Assembly (NCBI RefSeq): GCF_030732095.1
Contig: NZ_JAVAMQ010000003.1
Span: 124,001-188,000 of the forward strand
Reading direction: 5' to 3'
Length of the DNA: 64,000 nt
Source: Paracoccus spongiarum
Lineage (GTDB): Bacteria; Pseudomonadota; Alphaproteobacteria; Rhodobacterales; Rhodobacteraceae
Shown here: piece by piece, positions 9,023 through 16,479 of the stretch
Position numbering within the stretch: the first letter of the stretch is position 1
How the letters are laid out: every line of letters begins with the position of its first letter
The notes under the pieces: model-generated
Databases searched by the model: none
What the model saw: the letters and a program-made list of their open reading frames with translations, nothing else
What the model was told of the DNA's origin: nothing
Made by a program: the position numbers and the translations under genes

Positions 9023-9409
9023 CTATCTCGGCGGTTTGGCTTCCCCGCCGGCGATAGTCGCAAGAAAGGCCTCATCCAGCTTCGGTTCGTCCCATCGTCC
9101 GGCAACGGCAAGCCAACGGTCGAGGTGGTCTCGAAACTCCGCGTCGTCAGCCTTGAGGTGAAAGGTGTAGAGCCGGTCGACGATCTGTCGCATCAGGTTT
9201 CGCATCTCGTCGTCGTCGAGATGGGACGCGTCAGACCATGGAATCTGGCGGCCGTCGGCATCGGTGATGAACACGTCCGAATAGTCGCCCTTGTGGGTGA
9301 CCGGAACGGTCCCGGCGTGCAAGTCCTCGATCCCCGTGTTGCGCACACAGATCATCGCCATCAGCTTCGCCAGCCGGGCGGCGATGCGCTCCTCGTCGGC
9401 CGGTTTCAT
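9023..9409 (-). CDS. Hypothetical protein (128 aa)
   Basis: A 128-residue, rather acidic protein of unknown family. It starts MKPADEERIAARLAKLMAMI, contains the segment GTVPVTHKGDYSDVFITDADGR near the middle, and ends in helical sequence rich in Asp, Arg and Trp. Its ATG overlaps the stop of the DUF6429-like gene at 9406-9409, so the two are coupled. It converges on res. Association with the restriction island suggests an accessory or toxin-antitoxin-like pair, but nothing in the sequence proves it. Confidence 0.6.
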   Translation of the reverse strand: MKPADEERIAARLAKLMAMICVRNTGIEDLHAGTVPVTHKGDYSDVFITDADGRQIPWSDASHLDDDEMRNLMRQIVDRLYTFHLKADDAEFRDHLDRWLAVAGRWDEPKLDEAFLATIAGGEAKPPR

Positions 9410-9669
9410 CGTTCCGACCTCTTTGAATCGTCCGACTGCTTCACGAACAATTCGGCGAGAGCCGCCTCCGCTCGGGCCAGTCCGACTTCCGTTAGGGCCA
9501 GCGATTTCGCCTTGCCGATGGGATCGTGGATCAGCCCCTTGGCGTGCAGCCGGTCGGTGATCGACCAGTCGATCCCTTTCCAGACGCGATTGCCGTCATG
9601 CAGCGTCAGGCTGAGGATCGCCAGCGCCGCGTCGTCGAGCTTATCGGTGTCGAGGTCCGGTTCCGCCAT
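9406..9669 (-). CDS. DUF6429-like small protein
   Basis: The 87-residue protein shows the pattern of the DUF6429 family: LDDAALAILSLTLHDGNRVWKG, then a central DRLHAKGLIHDPIGKAKSL and a final VGLARAEAALAELF. The layout resembles a winged-helix domain. A strong GGAGG site lies 8 bases before the ATG at 9669. It is the first gene of a two-gene leftward operon in the mobile island. Function is unknown; related proteins are common in accessory regions. Confidence 0.65.
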   Translation of the reverse strand: MAEPDLDTDKLDDAALAILSLTLHDGNRVWKGIDWSITDRLHAKGLIHDPIGKAKSLALTEVGLARAEAALAELFVKQSDDSKRSER

Positions 9670-9970
9670 GTATGGCCTCCTTCACCGACAGGATGCCGTC
9701 GTCTCCGGAAATTCTCAATCGCGGAAGGGGCTTGCGAGGCTGCAGGGAAAAAGAACGGTTGGATTTCTGTTCCTTTCCACAAACGCCACTGGCATCGAAG
9801 TGTTCAGGTGGTGCGAGGAACTGACCCTATATTTTCAAATGGTTACGGGCTCTACACCGAATGCGCGTAGTCGAGAGGTCCGGAGAATATCGGGCTCAAG
9901 AGAGCGTGTCCGGCTGCTGTGGCAAGGACGTCAGTGCAAAGCCCCACCCGCATAACCCTCGAAAACAACG
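9670..9970. other. Gap at right end of island, no gene seen
   Basis: About 300 bases between the DUF6429-like gene and the tRNA-Ser terminator contain no frame with convincing coding features. The composition is less GC-rich than the neighbouring core DNA around 9760-9860 (for example CCCTATATTTTCAAATGG), which fits an island edge. No clear direct repeat of the left side of the window was found here. Confidence 0.4.
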
Positions 9971-9993
9971 AAAAAATCCGGCCGCAGCCGGAT
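9971..9993 (-). terminator. Rho-independent terminator of tRNA-Ser
   Basis: On the minus strand a perfect 7-bp stem (ATCCGGC/GCCGGAT, 9976-9993) with a 4-base loop is followed by a run of six T. It lies 27 bases beyond the CCA end of the tRNA-Ser gene and is oriented to stop its transcription. Confidence 0.85.
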
Positions 9994-10019
9994 GGGGAGA
10001 ACGCTTTCGCAGAGGCAAG

Positions 10020-10109
10020 TGGCGGAGCGAGAGGGATTCGAACCCTCGAGACGGTTGCCCGCCTACACACTTTCCAGGCGTGCGCCTTCGACCACTCGGC
10101 CACCGCTCC
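10020..10109 (-). tRNA. tRNA-Ser (anticodon GGA)
   Basis: The minus strand reads as a class II tRNA: acceptor GGAGCGG pairing with TCGCTCC, a D-arm, an anticodon loop CTGGAAA with anticodon GGA, a long variable arm (AGGCGGGCAACCGTCT region), a T-arm GAGGGTTCGAATCCCTC, discriminator G and an encoded CCA at 10020-10022. The long variable arm and the GGA anticodon identify tRNA-Ser reading UCC/UCU codons. The gene is complete and is followed by its own terminator. Confidence 0.95.
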
Positions 10110-10148
10110 GACGGCGCGGGTCTAGCCTGCGCGCCGGGCGGGCGCAAG

Positions 10149-10817
10149 TCAGAGGTTGGAAATTCGCTTCTGCAGGTCGGCGAGCTGGCGCCGGATCTCG
10201 GCCATGTCCTGTTCGTCCGAGGCGCCGTCATCGGCTGCAGGGGCGGATGGCGCCGCGTCTGATGCAGCTGCCCGTGGCTTGCGGGTGGGGCTGGCGGCGC
10301 CGGAGGGGGCAGGGGGCGTGTCGCCCTGGCCCGCCTCGGGATTGATGTCGTCGGGTTCCGGCCCCGAGGCGCCGCCGCGCCAGCCGCCCATCATCGCCTT
10401 CATGAAGATCTTCTGCTGGCGCTGCATGGCGTCGAAGCCGGGCATCGCGGCCATCGGGTTCGACATCGAGGCCATGTTCTCCATCAGCTTCGACTGGCCC
10501 TCGCGCAGCATCTCGAAGCTGGCGGCGAGGAATTGCGGCACGACCGATTGCGCGCTGGTGGTATAGCTGCGCACGAGGTCGGTCAGCACGTCGAGGGGCA
10601 AAACGTTCTCGCCCCGCCCTTCATGCTCGGCGATGATCTGAAGCAGGTATTGGCGGGTCAGGTCGTCGCCGGATTTCAGGTCGACGATCTTCACCTCGCG
10701 CCCCTGGCGGATGAAGGTGGCGATATCCTCCAGCGTCACGTAGTCGCTGGTCTCGGTGTTATAGAGCCGCCGGCTGGCATAACGCTTGATCAGCAGCGGC
10801 GTGGCTGTAGCGGCCAT
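10149..10817 (-). CDS. phaR: Polyhydroxyalkanoate synthesis repressor PhaR
   Basis: PhaR binds both DNA and PHB granules; in Paracoccus it represses phaP until polymer accumulates. This 222-residue protein has the PHB/PHA accumulation regulator DNA-binding domain at its N-terminus (LIKRYASRRLYNTETSDYVT, then EDIATFIRQGREVKIVDLKSGDDLTRQ), followed by the accumulation domains with LPLDVLTDLVRSYTTSAQSVV. A low-complexity Pro/Ala/Asp linker and a short C-terminal coiled coil (MAEIRRQLADLQKRI) end it. The start at 10817 is preferred over the ATG at 10835 because GAGGG lies at proper distance. It sits downstream of phaC and phaP but behind a terminator, so it has its own promoter. Confidence 0.95.
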   Translation of the reverse strand: MAATATPLLIKRYASRRLYNTETSDYVTLEDIATFIRQGREVKIVDLKSGDDLTRQYLLQIIAEHEGRGENVLPLDVLTDLVRSYTTSAQSVVPQFLAASFEMLREGQSKLMENMASMSNPMAAMPGFDAMQRQQKIFMKAMMGGWRGGASGPEPDDINPEAGQGDTPPAPSGAASPTRKPRAAASDAAPSAPAADDGASDEQDMAEIRRQLADLQKRISNL

Positions 10818-10966
10818 CGGCGGGCCCTCTCGCAATGTCGTTGGCCCATGATGGGTGCAGCATCACGAAAAGGCAAAGAAAATTTCCGCGTCTTTCGGTT
10901 TCGCGCCCCCGCGTCGCGATCGGCGGCAGCGGCCCTGCCGGCCGTCACGGCGCGGTGCCGCGCATG

Positions 10967-10994
10967 AAAAAAGGGGGGTGGTCGCCCACCCCCC
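10967..10994 (-). terminator. Rho-independent terminator after phaP
   Basis: A perfect 9-bp stem GGGGGGTGG/CCACCCCCC (10973-10994) with a 4-base loop is followed on the minus strand by six T (10967-10972). It lies 27 bases beyond the phaP stop codon and separates phaP from phaR. Confidence 0.9.
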
Positions 10995-11021
10995 TCCGAT
11001 CGATCCGTCAGCCGGGCGCGA

Positions 11022-11480
11022 TTATTTCGCGGCGGTGGTGGCGGCAGTGGCTTTCTTCACGGCAGCCTGCGTTTCGCGGGTCGCCTTTTCGGCGGCTTTC
11101 TGCACGTCGGCCGACATGTCCTTGCCAGCGGTCAGCATCAGATCGACGGTGTCCATCTGCACTTTCTTGGCGACTTCGGCGAAGGCGGCCATGTGCTCGG
11201 CGGCGACTTCGGCCGAGGCCGAGGCGTAGTCGGTCATCGCCTTGGCGTAGTCAGCCGGCTCTTCCTTGACGACGGCCAGCTCGCCCAGGCGCGAGATGCT
11301 GTCCTTGGCCCACTGGGCCGAGATCTCGGTCGAACGCTCGGCGGCGGTCAGGGCGACCTTGGCCAGACGCTCGGTCAGCGCGGTTTGCGACTTGACGGCT
11401 TCCTGGAACGACGAGGTGTCGATCGGGAAGTTGGCCATCATGTCCTGCAGGGTCTTGGTGAAATCGGGGGTCTTTGCCAT
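11022..11480 (-). CDS. phaP: Phasin PhaP (PHB granule surface protein)
   Basis: Phasins coat PHB granules and control their size and number. The 152-residue protein is almost entirely amphipathic helix, has no cysteine, and carries the phasin segment NFPIDTSSFQEAVKSQTALTERL near the N-terminus and AEHMAAFAEVAKKVQMDTVDL in the middle. The C-terminus is a lysine/alanine-rich tail (AAVKKATAATTAAK). It follows phaC on the same strand after a 190-base gap holding its own promoter with PhaR-type operators, and ends at a strong terminator. Repression by PhaR and induction during PHB synthesis is expected from the Paracoccus system. Confidence 0.95.
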   Translation of the reverse strand: MAKTPDFTKTLQDMMANFPIDTSSFQEAVKSQTALTERLAKVALTAAERSTEISAQWAKDSISRLGELAVVKEEPADYAKAMTDYASASAEVAAEHMAAFAEVAKKVQMDTVDLMLTAGKDMSADVQKAAEKATRETQAAVKKATAATTAAK

Positions 11481-11553
11481 GTCAGTTCTCCTATTGCCGC
11501 AGCGGTCGGGGTCTGGTCATGTCAGATGCCGCTGCAATTCCTGTCGTGAGGGC

Positions 11554-11604
11554 AATATGCATGCTGCGGCGCGGCATTTCAAGGGCAATTGCTGCGATGC
11601 AGCA
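11554..11604 (-). promoter_or_regulatory. phaP promoter with two PhaR-type operators
   Basis: On the minus strand TTGAAA (11577-11582) and CATATT (11554-11559) are separated by 17 bases. One TGC-rich inverted repeat (ATGCTGC-N3-GCGGCAT, 11561-11577, one mismatch) fills the spacer, and a second perfect one (TGCTGC-N3-GCAGCA, 11590-11604) lies just upstream. CTGC-N3-GCAG type sites are the known PhaR targets in Paracoccus denitrificans (recalled). Binding in the spacer would block RNA polymerase. Confidence 0.75.
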
Positions 11605-11670
11605 TAAATTTTTGCTCCCTCCACAAGATCTCGCCTAAGTGCTTGTGAAGGTTGAACCCGCGCGCCGCCG

Positions 11671-13866
11671 TCAACCCGCGCGTTCATGGACATAGCTGCC
11701 CGGCGCCGGCAGGACTTCGCTGTCCGGGGCACGGGCCGGCACCATCACGCCGGCCCGTTCGGCCAACCAGGCGCCCCAGAGCGGCCACCAGCTGTCCTGG
11801 TCGAAGCCGGATGATTCGCGCCACGCCTCGTGGCCGTGGTCGAAATCCCTGCCGCCTGCGTAATGGCCATATTTTCGCCTGCCGGGCGGATTGACGATGC
11901 CGGCGATGTGGCCCGACTGCGACAGGATGAAGGTCTTGTCGCGCGCCCCCATCTGCGCCACCCCCCGCCAGCAATCCTGCCAGGGCGCGATGTGGTCGTT
12001 CTCGCAGGCCACCGCGCACAGCGGCACCTGCACATCGCCCAGCGTCAGCCGGTGCCCCATCAGGTCGAAGCCGTCGCCGGCAAAGCGGTTCTGCTGGCAC
12101 AAACCGCGAAGATATTGCAGCGCCATGCGGCCCGGCAGGTTGGTGGCGTCGCCGTTCCAGTAGAGCAGGTCGAAGGCGGGCGGCGTCTCGCCCAGCATGT
12201 AGCTGCGGATCGCGGGTCCCCAGACAAGGTCGTTGGCGCGCAGGAAGCTCATGGTGCGCGACATCAGCTGGGCGCGCAGCAGCCCGTGGCGTTCGACCTC
12301 GTCGGCGATGCCGTTCACGAAATCGTCCTGAAGATAGGTCGTGAACTCGCCCTGATCCGAAAAGTCGGTCAGCGTGGTGAACAGCGTCGCGCAATTCACC
12401 CGATCGTCGCCGCGCTGCTGCAGCAGGGCCAGTGTCAGGGCCAGCGTCGTGCCCGCGATGCAGTATCCGACCACGTTCAGCCGAGGCTGGCCGGTCAGCG
12501 ACCGCACCCGGTCCATCGCGTCCAGATAGGCGCCGACATAATCCTCCATCCCGATATCGGCAAAGCTGGCATCCGGGTTCTTCCAGCTGACGATGAACAG
12601 CGTGTGGCCCTGTTCCAAGAGCCAGCGGATCAGGCTGTTCTGCGGTTTCAGGTCGAGGATGTAGAACTTGTTGATCCAGGGGGGGAAGATCAGCAGCGGC
12701 AGCGCGTGGACCTGATCGGTCAGCGGCCTGTACTGGATCAGCTCGTAAAGCGGCGCGCGGTGGACGACGCTGCCTTCGCTGGTGCCGATGTTCTCGCCGA
12801 CGGTGAAGGCCTCGCGGTCGGCCAGCGACACGACCATCTCGCCGCCACTCTGCTCGACATCGCGGACGAGGTTCTCCAGCCCGCGCACGAGGCTTTCGCC
12901 CTCGGTCTGCACGGCCCGCTCCAGCGCGTCGGGGTTGGTGGCGAGGAAGTTCGTGGGTGCCATCATATCGACCAACTGGCGGGTCATCCAGTCCACGCGC
13001 CTGCGCGCGACCTCATCGGGCAGGTCAAGGTCGCGGGCGGCGGTCTCGAGTGCGCGGGCGTTGATGAGATACTGGTTCTTCACGAAGTTGAAATAGGGGT
13101 GGCTCTGCCACAGCGGGTTCTTGAACCGCTTGTCACCGGGCGCATCGTCCTCGGGCGCGGTCAGCTTGCCGCGGGCAAGTGCCATCTGCGCGCGGGTATA
13201 GTGCTGCAGCGTCTCGCCCCAGTAGCTGACCTGCCGCTCGATGACCCGGGCCGGCTGGTCGGCCAGCGTCTTCATCCAGGCGCTGGCGGTGGTCATCAGC
13301 AGTTCCGGCCCCGGCGCCTCGACGCCGGGATTGGGCATCGCGCGGTCGGTCAGGGCCGCGACCAAGCGGCTGCTCAGCGCCTCGATCCGCTCGATATTCT
13401 CCACAAGGCGGCGCGCCGCGGGGCCGCCCCCGGCCTCGGCAAGGCGGTCGAGGTCGGGTCCTTGCGCCGCGCTGGCGTCGCTGGCCGCCGTCGAGGCCGC
13501 GCGGGACATGGCATCCTTGCGCTGCAGCGTGGGCGCGGCCGGCGCGGCATCGGGCTGCGGCCGGGCCGGCGCGGGCGGCGACGGCTTGCGGGTCTTCGGC
13601 TTCTTCTGCGGCGCAGCGGGGGCTTTTTCCAGCGCGGGTTTGGCGGCCGCCGCACGTGGCGCGGGTGTGGCACGCGGGGCTGCGGCGGCGGCCTTCGCAG
13701 AGGGCTTTGCGGCCGCGGTCCGGGCCTTGCCTTCCGCCTTGGCGGCGGCCGGCTTTGCGGCCGCGCTTGCCGGCTTGCGCGAGGCTTTTGCAGGTTTTCC
13801 GCTTGTTGCCTTTTGGTCATGCTGCGGCGCAATATTCGTGCCGGACTGTTTCGACTTGCTTGCCAT
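11671..13866 (-). CDS. phaC: Class I PHA (PHB) synthase PhaC
   Basis: PhaC polymerises (R)-3-hydroxybutyryl-CoA into PHB on the granule surface. The 731-residue protein has the alpha/beta-hydrolase synthase domain with the lipase-like box GYCIAG (catalytic Cys469), Asp624 in ENDHIAPW and His653 in SGHIAGIVNPP, plus the family segment HPYFNFVKNQYL. The first about 130 residues are an Ala/Lys/Pro-rich low-complexity extension resembling histone H1-like tails; without it the length is that of usual class I synthases. phaP follows on the same strand and phaZ is divergent, 114 bases away. Confidence 0.95.
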   Translation of the reverse strand: MASKSKQSGTNIAPQHDQKATSGKPAKASRKPASAAAKPAAAKAEGKARTAAAKPSAKAAAAAPRATPAPRAAAAKPALEKAPAAPQKKPKTRKPSPPAPARPQPDAAPAAPTLQRKDAMSRAASTAASDASAAQGPDLDRLAEAGGGPAARRLVENIERIEALSSRLVAALTDRAMPNPGVEAPGPELLMTTASAWMKTLADQPARVIERQVSYWGETLQHYTRAQMALARGKLTAPEDDAPGDKRFKNPLWQSHPYFNFVKNQYLINARALETAARDLDLPDEVARRRVDWMTRQLVDMMAPTNFLATNPDALERAVQTEGESLVRGLENLVRDVEQSGGEMVVSLADREAFTVGENIGTSEGSVVHRAPLYELIQYRPLTDQVHALPLLIFPPWINKFYILDLKPQNSLIRWLLEQGHTLFIVSWKNPDASFADIGMEDYVGAYLDAMDRVRSLTGQPRLNVVGYCIAGTTLALTLALLQQRGDDRVNCATLFTTLTDFSDQGEFTTYLQDDFVNGIADEVERHGLLRAQLMSRTMSFLRANDLVWGPAIRSYMLGETPPAFDLLYWNGDATNLPGRMALQYLRGLCQQNRFAGDGFDLMGHRLTLGDVQVPLCAVACENDHIAPWQDCWRGVAQMGARDKTFILSQSGHIAGIVNPPGRRKYGHYAGGRDFDHGHEAWRESSGFDQDSWWPLWGAWLAERAGVMVPARAPDSEVLPAPGSYVHERAG

Positions 13867-13980
13867 GACCGGATTTCCCCCCTAACAACATGCTGATGAT
13901 ACGCGCAGGGCGGGCAGAGGGTAAAGGCGGCTTTTGATCCGCGCGACCTGTCACTCCGAACACGATCAGTTGACGCCGCA

Positions 13981-15351
13981 ATGCAGCAAATGGTGGGTGC
14001 GATGACGATCAAGGGGGTCAAGGGAATCGTTTCCTACGACGCGATGGAAACGATTCGGAACACAAGCGAATGGCTGGGCGCGACGGCCCGGGCCATGTCG
14101 TCCTACCCGGCCTTCGCCCTGATCCCGCACCCGGCCTTCAAGCTCATCAGCGCATGGGGCCGCGTGACCGAGCGCAGCTTTGCCCGCATGGTCATCAAGC
14201 CCGACTGGGAGATCCAGGCGATCGCGGGCGAGGACGGGCAGGATCACATCGTCTATGTCGAGCCGGTGGTCAGACGGCCCTTCGGCGACCTGATCCATTT
14301 CCGCGTCGCGCGCCGCGAGCCGCAGATCCGCAAGGTGCTTCTGGTCGCGCCGATGTCGGGGCATTACGCGACGCTGATGCGCTCGACCGTCGCCTCGCTG
14401 CTGCCCGATTGCGAGGTCTATGTCACCGACTGGCACAATGCCCGCGACATCCCGGTCAGCGAGGGCAAGTTCGATATCGAGGACTACACCGGCTATCTGG
14501 TCGACTTCATCCGCCATCTGGGCCCGGAAACCAACGTGATCGCGGTCTGCCAGCCGGCGCCGCTGGCGCTGGCCGCCACGGCCATCCTGGCCGAGGAGGA
14601 TCCCAAGGCCCAGCCGCGGACCCTCACCCTGATCGGCGGGCCGGTCGATCCCGATGCCGCCGCCACCGAGGTCACCGATTTCGGCAACCGCATGACCATG
14701 GGACAGCTGGAACATCTGGTGATCCAGTCGGTCGGCTTCAAATATCGCGGCGCGGGGCGGATGGTCTATCCGGGTCTGGCGCAGCTGAGTTCGTTCATCG
14801 CGATGAATGCCGAAACGCATGGCCGGGCCTTCCTCGACAAGATCTTCAACGAGGCGCGCGGCACTGCGACCGAGGGCGACAGGCACAACAGGTTCTACGA
14901 CGAATATCTTGCCGTGATGGACATGACGGCAGAGTTCTACCTGTCGACGGTCGAGCGCATCTTCAAGAATCTCGAGATTGCGCAGAACCGCTTTGTGGTG
15001 AATGGCCGGCCCGTCGACATCAGCAAGATCACCGATGTCGCGGTGATGACCGTCGAGGGCACCAATGACGACATCTCGGCGCCGGGGCAATGCGTTGCCG
15101 CGCTGGATCTGTGCAGCGGCGTTCCGGCCGAGCGCAAGAAGCAGCACCTGGAGCCGGGCGCGGGCCATTACGGGATCTTCGCGGGCAAGTCCTGGCGTCT
15201 GAATATCCGGCCACTTGTGCTTGATTTCATTGACGAACACATGTCGCTGCCCGATGCGTTGCGGCCGCGGAAGCGGCGCGCCCGGGGTGGGGTCGCCGCC
15301 GATTGCGGCGTCAACGATCCGCTGGCCGACAGCGGCAAGATCGCCGTCTGA
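13981..15351 (+). CDS. phaZ: Intracellular PHB depolymerase PhaZ
   Basis: PhaZ mobilises stored PHB inside the cell. The 456-residue protein has the PhaZ N-terminal segment SYDAMETIRNTSEWLGATARAM, a lipase-box-like AVCQPAPLA with the nucleophile Cys at about residue 190, an Asp in EGTNDD and a His in EPGAGHYGIFAGKSW, which together form the expected Cys-Asp-His triad. There is no signal peptide, so it is cytoplasmic. It is divergent from phaC. The start is uncertain: 13981 has no clear Shine-Dalgarno, and an in-frame ATG at 14002 preceded by GGTGGG is an alternative. Confidence 0.92.
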   Translation: MQQMVGAMTIKGVKGIVSYDAMETIRNTSEWLGATARAMSSYPAFALIPHPAFKLISAWGRVTERSFARMVIKPDWEIQAIAGEDGQDHIVYVEPVVRRPFGDLIHFRVARREPQIRKVLLVAPMSGHYATLMRSTVASLLPDCEVYVTDWHNARDIPVSEGKFDIEDYTGYLVDFIRHLGPETNVIAVCQPAPLALAATAILAEEDPKAQPRTLTLIGGPVDPDAAATEVTDFGNRMTMGQLEHLVIQSVGFKYRGAGRMVYPGLAQLSSFIAMNAETHGRAFLDKIFNEARGTATEGDRHNRFYDEYLAVMDMTAEFYLSTVERIFKNLEIAQNRFVVNGRPVDISKITDVAVMTVEGTNDDISAPGQCVAALDLCSGVPAERKKQHLEPGAGHYGIFAGKSWRLNIRPLVLDFIDEHMSLPDALRPRKRRARGGVAADCGVNDPLADSGKIAV

Positions 15352-15436
15352 GCCGGTCCGAGGCCGGCGGCGGAACCGCTTGCCCGCTGGAAGGTTGATC
15401 CCCGACGCCGCATGACGCGGCCCGAAAGGGATCATG

Positions 15437-15919
15437 ATGTCCGAACAGACTGACCTGCGCGACCGTTTCTGGGATCGGCTCGACGATGTGAATGCCGGGA
15501 TGCTGGGCCTGCGCAGCGACCTGCGCTTCGTGCCGATGTCGCATTATGCCGACCGCGACTCCGCGGCGCTGTGGTTCATCACCGCCCGGCAGACCGACCT
15601 TGCCCGGCATCTTGCAGACGGCCCGCAGCCCGCCCTTCACCTCGTGACCGATGGCCGAGAGGGGCTGTTCGCCCGCATCGAGGGTCAAATCTCGCTGTCC
15701 GAGGATCGCGCCAAGCTGGACGAGCTGTGGAACGCCGTCGCCTCAAGCTGGTTCGAGGAGGGGCGGCGAGATGATGACATTCAGCTGCTGCGCTTCGACG
15801 CCGGCGAGGCCGAGGTCTGGCTGACCGGCGGCAGCCTTGGTTTCCTGTATCAGATCGCTCGATCTAAGCTGACGGGCGACAAGCCTGACCTGGGTGAACA
15901 CGGCATGATCGCGATCTGA
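15437..15919 (+). CDS. Pyridoxamine 5'-phosphate oxidase-fold stress protein
   Basis: This 160-residue protein belongs to the FMN-binding split-barrel group often annotated as general stress protein 26. Supporting segments are an N-terminal helix DRFWDRLDDVNAGML, then LRFVPMSHYADRDSAALWFITARQTDL, and later ARIEGQISLSEDRAKLDELWN and WFEEGRRDDDIQLLRFDAGEAEVW, the usual order in that family. The second of two adjacent ATG codons (15437) is chosen because AGGG lies 6 bases before it. It probably binds a flavin; the substrate is unknown. It follows phaZ by 85 bases. Confidence 0.85.
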   Translation: MSEQTDLRDRFWDRLDDVNAGMLGLRSDLRFVPMSHYADRDSAALWFITARQTDLARHLADGPQPALHLVTDGREGLFARIEGQISLSEDRAKLDELWNAVASSWFEEGRRDDDIQLLRFDAGEAEVWLTGGSLGFLYQIARSKLTGDKPDLGEHGMIAI

Positions 15920-15950
15920 CTGCCCGTGGCCAGGTGCGCGCGGCATGGCT

Positions 15951-15972
15951 CGCCGATCAGTCCTGATCGGCG
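15951..15972. terminator. Inverted repeat between convergent genes
   Basis: A perfect 10-bp inverted repeat, CGCCGATCAG and CTGATCGGCG separated by two bases, lies between the ends of two convergent genes and overlaps the stop of the leftward one. There is no T run on either strand, so it is only a possible bidirectional terminator. Confidence 0.45.
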
Positions 15973-16418
15973 GGCGATTTGCGTGGTGCGGGCGGTGTCG
16001 CATCGGTCTGGTGATGGTCGTCTCGCGAGGGGGCCGAGACGCCTGACCCGGCCACGGGATCGGCCGGCCGGGGTGCTGCGGCATCCGGGATGTGCGGGCG
16101 CGGCTCGGGGGCGCGGGCCGGCGAGGCGGCGACCGGGTATTCTGGCTGTGGCAGGTAGCGTTGCGGCGCCTTTTCTTCCTGCGCCGGCGCCGCCAATCGG
16201 CGGAAGATCAGCAGGTTGTGATAGACGGTGTTTCGACCTGTCAGGCCGCTGCGCTCTTCGCTGGGCAAAACGTCGGCCCGCAGGTATTCCCAGCCATCCG
16301 CCGCCATCCGGTTCAGTTCTGCCGCCAGCGCCCGGGCATAACGATCCGTCGGGGTTCTGGCCTCCCGGGCCTTTTCGCCGCGGGTCGGGGCAGGGATGGC
16401 GGTATATTCGAAGGGCAT
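15957..16418 (-). CDS. DUF4177-like protein with Pro-rich tail
   Basis: The 153-residue protein starts MPFEYTAIPAPTRG and has the DUF4177-type core (LAAELNRMAADGWEYLRAD, then YHNLLIFRR) in its first 75 residues. The rest is a proline/alanine-rich tail without structure. The start at 16418 is chosen over an upstream ATG at 16511 because GGAG lies 7 bases before it and the upstream part would overlap gatB. It follows gatB on the same strand after 61 bases and may be co-transcribed. Function is unknown. Confidence 0.8.
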   Translation of the reverse strand: MPFEYTAIPAPTRGEKAREARTPTDRYARALAAELNRMAADGWEYLRADVLPSEERSGLTGRNTVYHNLLIFRRLAAPAQEEKAPQRYLPQPEYPVAASPARAPEPRPHIPDAAAPRPADPVAGSGVSAPSRDDHHQTDATPPAPRKSPADQD

Positions 16419-16479
16419 GATCGGCTCCTGCTGGCGGGGGCGCAAGGCGGCGCGCGGCGATGGGTGAGGGGGCGCGGCG

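Larger units (their letters stand above)
1..9960. mobile_element. Mobile defence island (left end outside window)
   Basis: The stretch left of tRNA-Ser carries a serine recombinase cassette, a two-gene type III-like restriction-modification system and several small unknown genes, and no housekeeping gene. The recombinase cassette (small protein, DUF2924 protein, recombinase, small HTH-like protein) is a recurrent mobile module in alphaproteobacteria. The right boundary is set at the terminator of the tRNA-Ser gene and is approximate. I found no duplicated tRNA end inside the window, so insertion into the tRNA is not shown. The left boundary is not visible. Confidence 0.6.

Noticed and set aside
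10020-10109. tRNA-Ser as integration site of the left island
   Set aside because: The island lies on the 3' side of the tRNA, which would fit, but no second copy of the tRNA end is seen in the window and the recombinase is of the serine type, which rarely uses tRNA genes.
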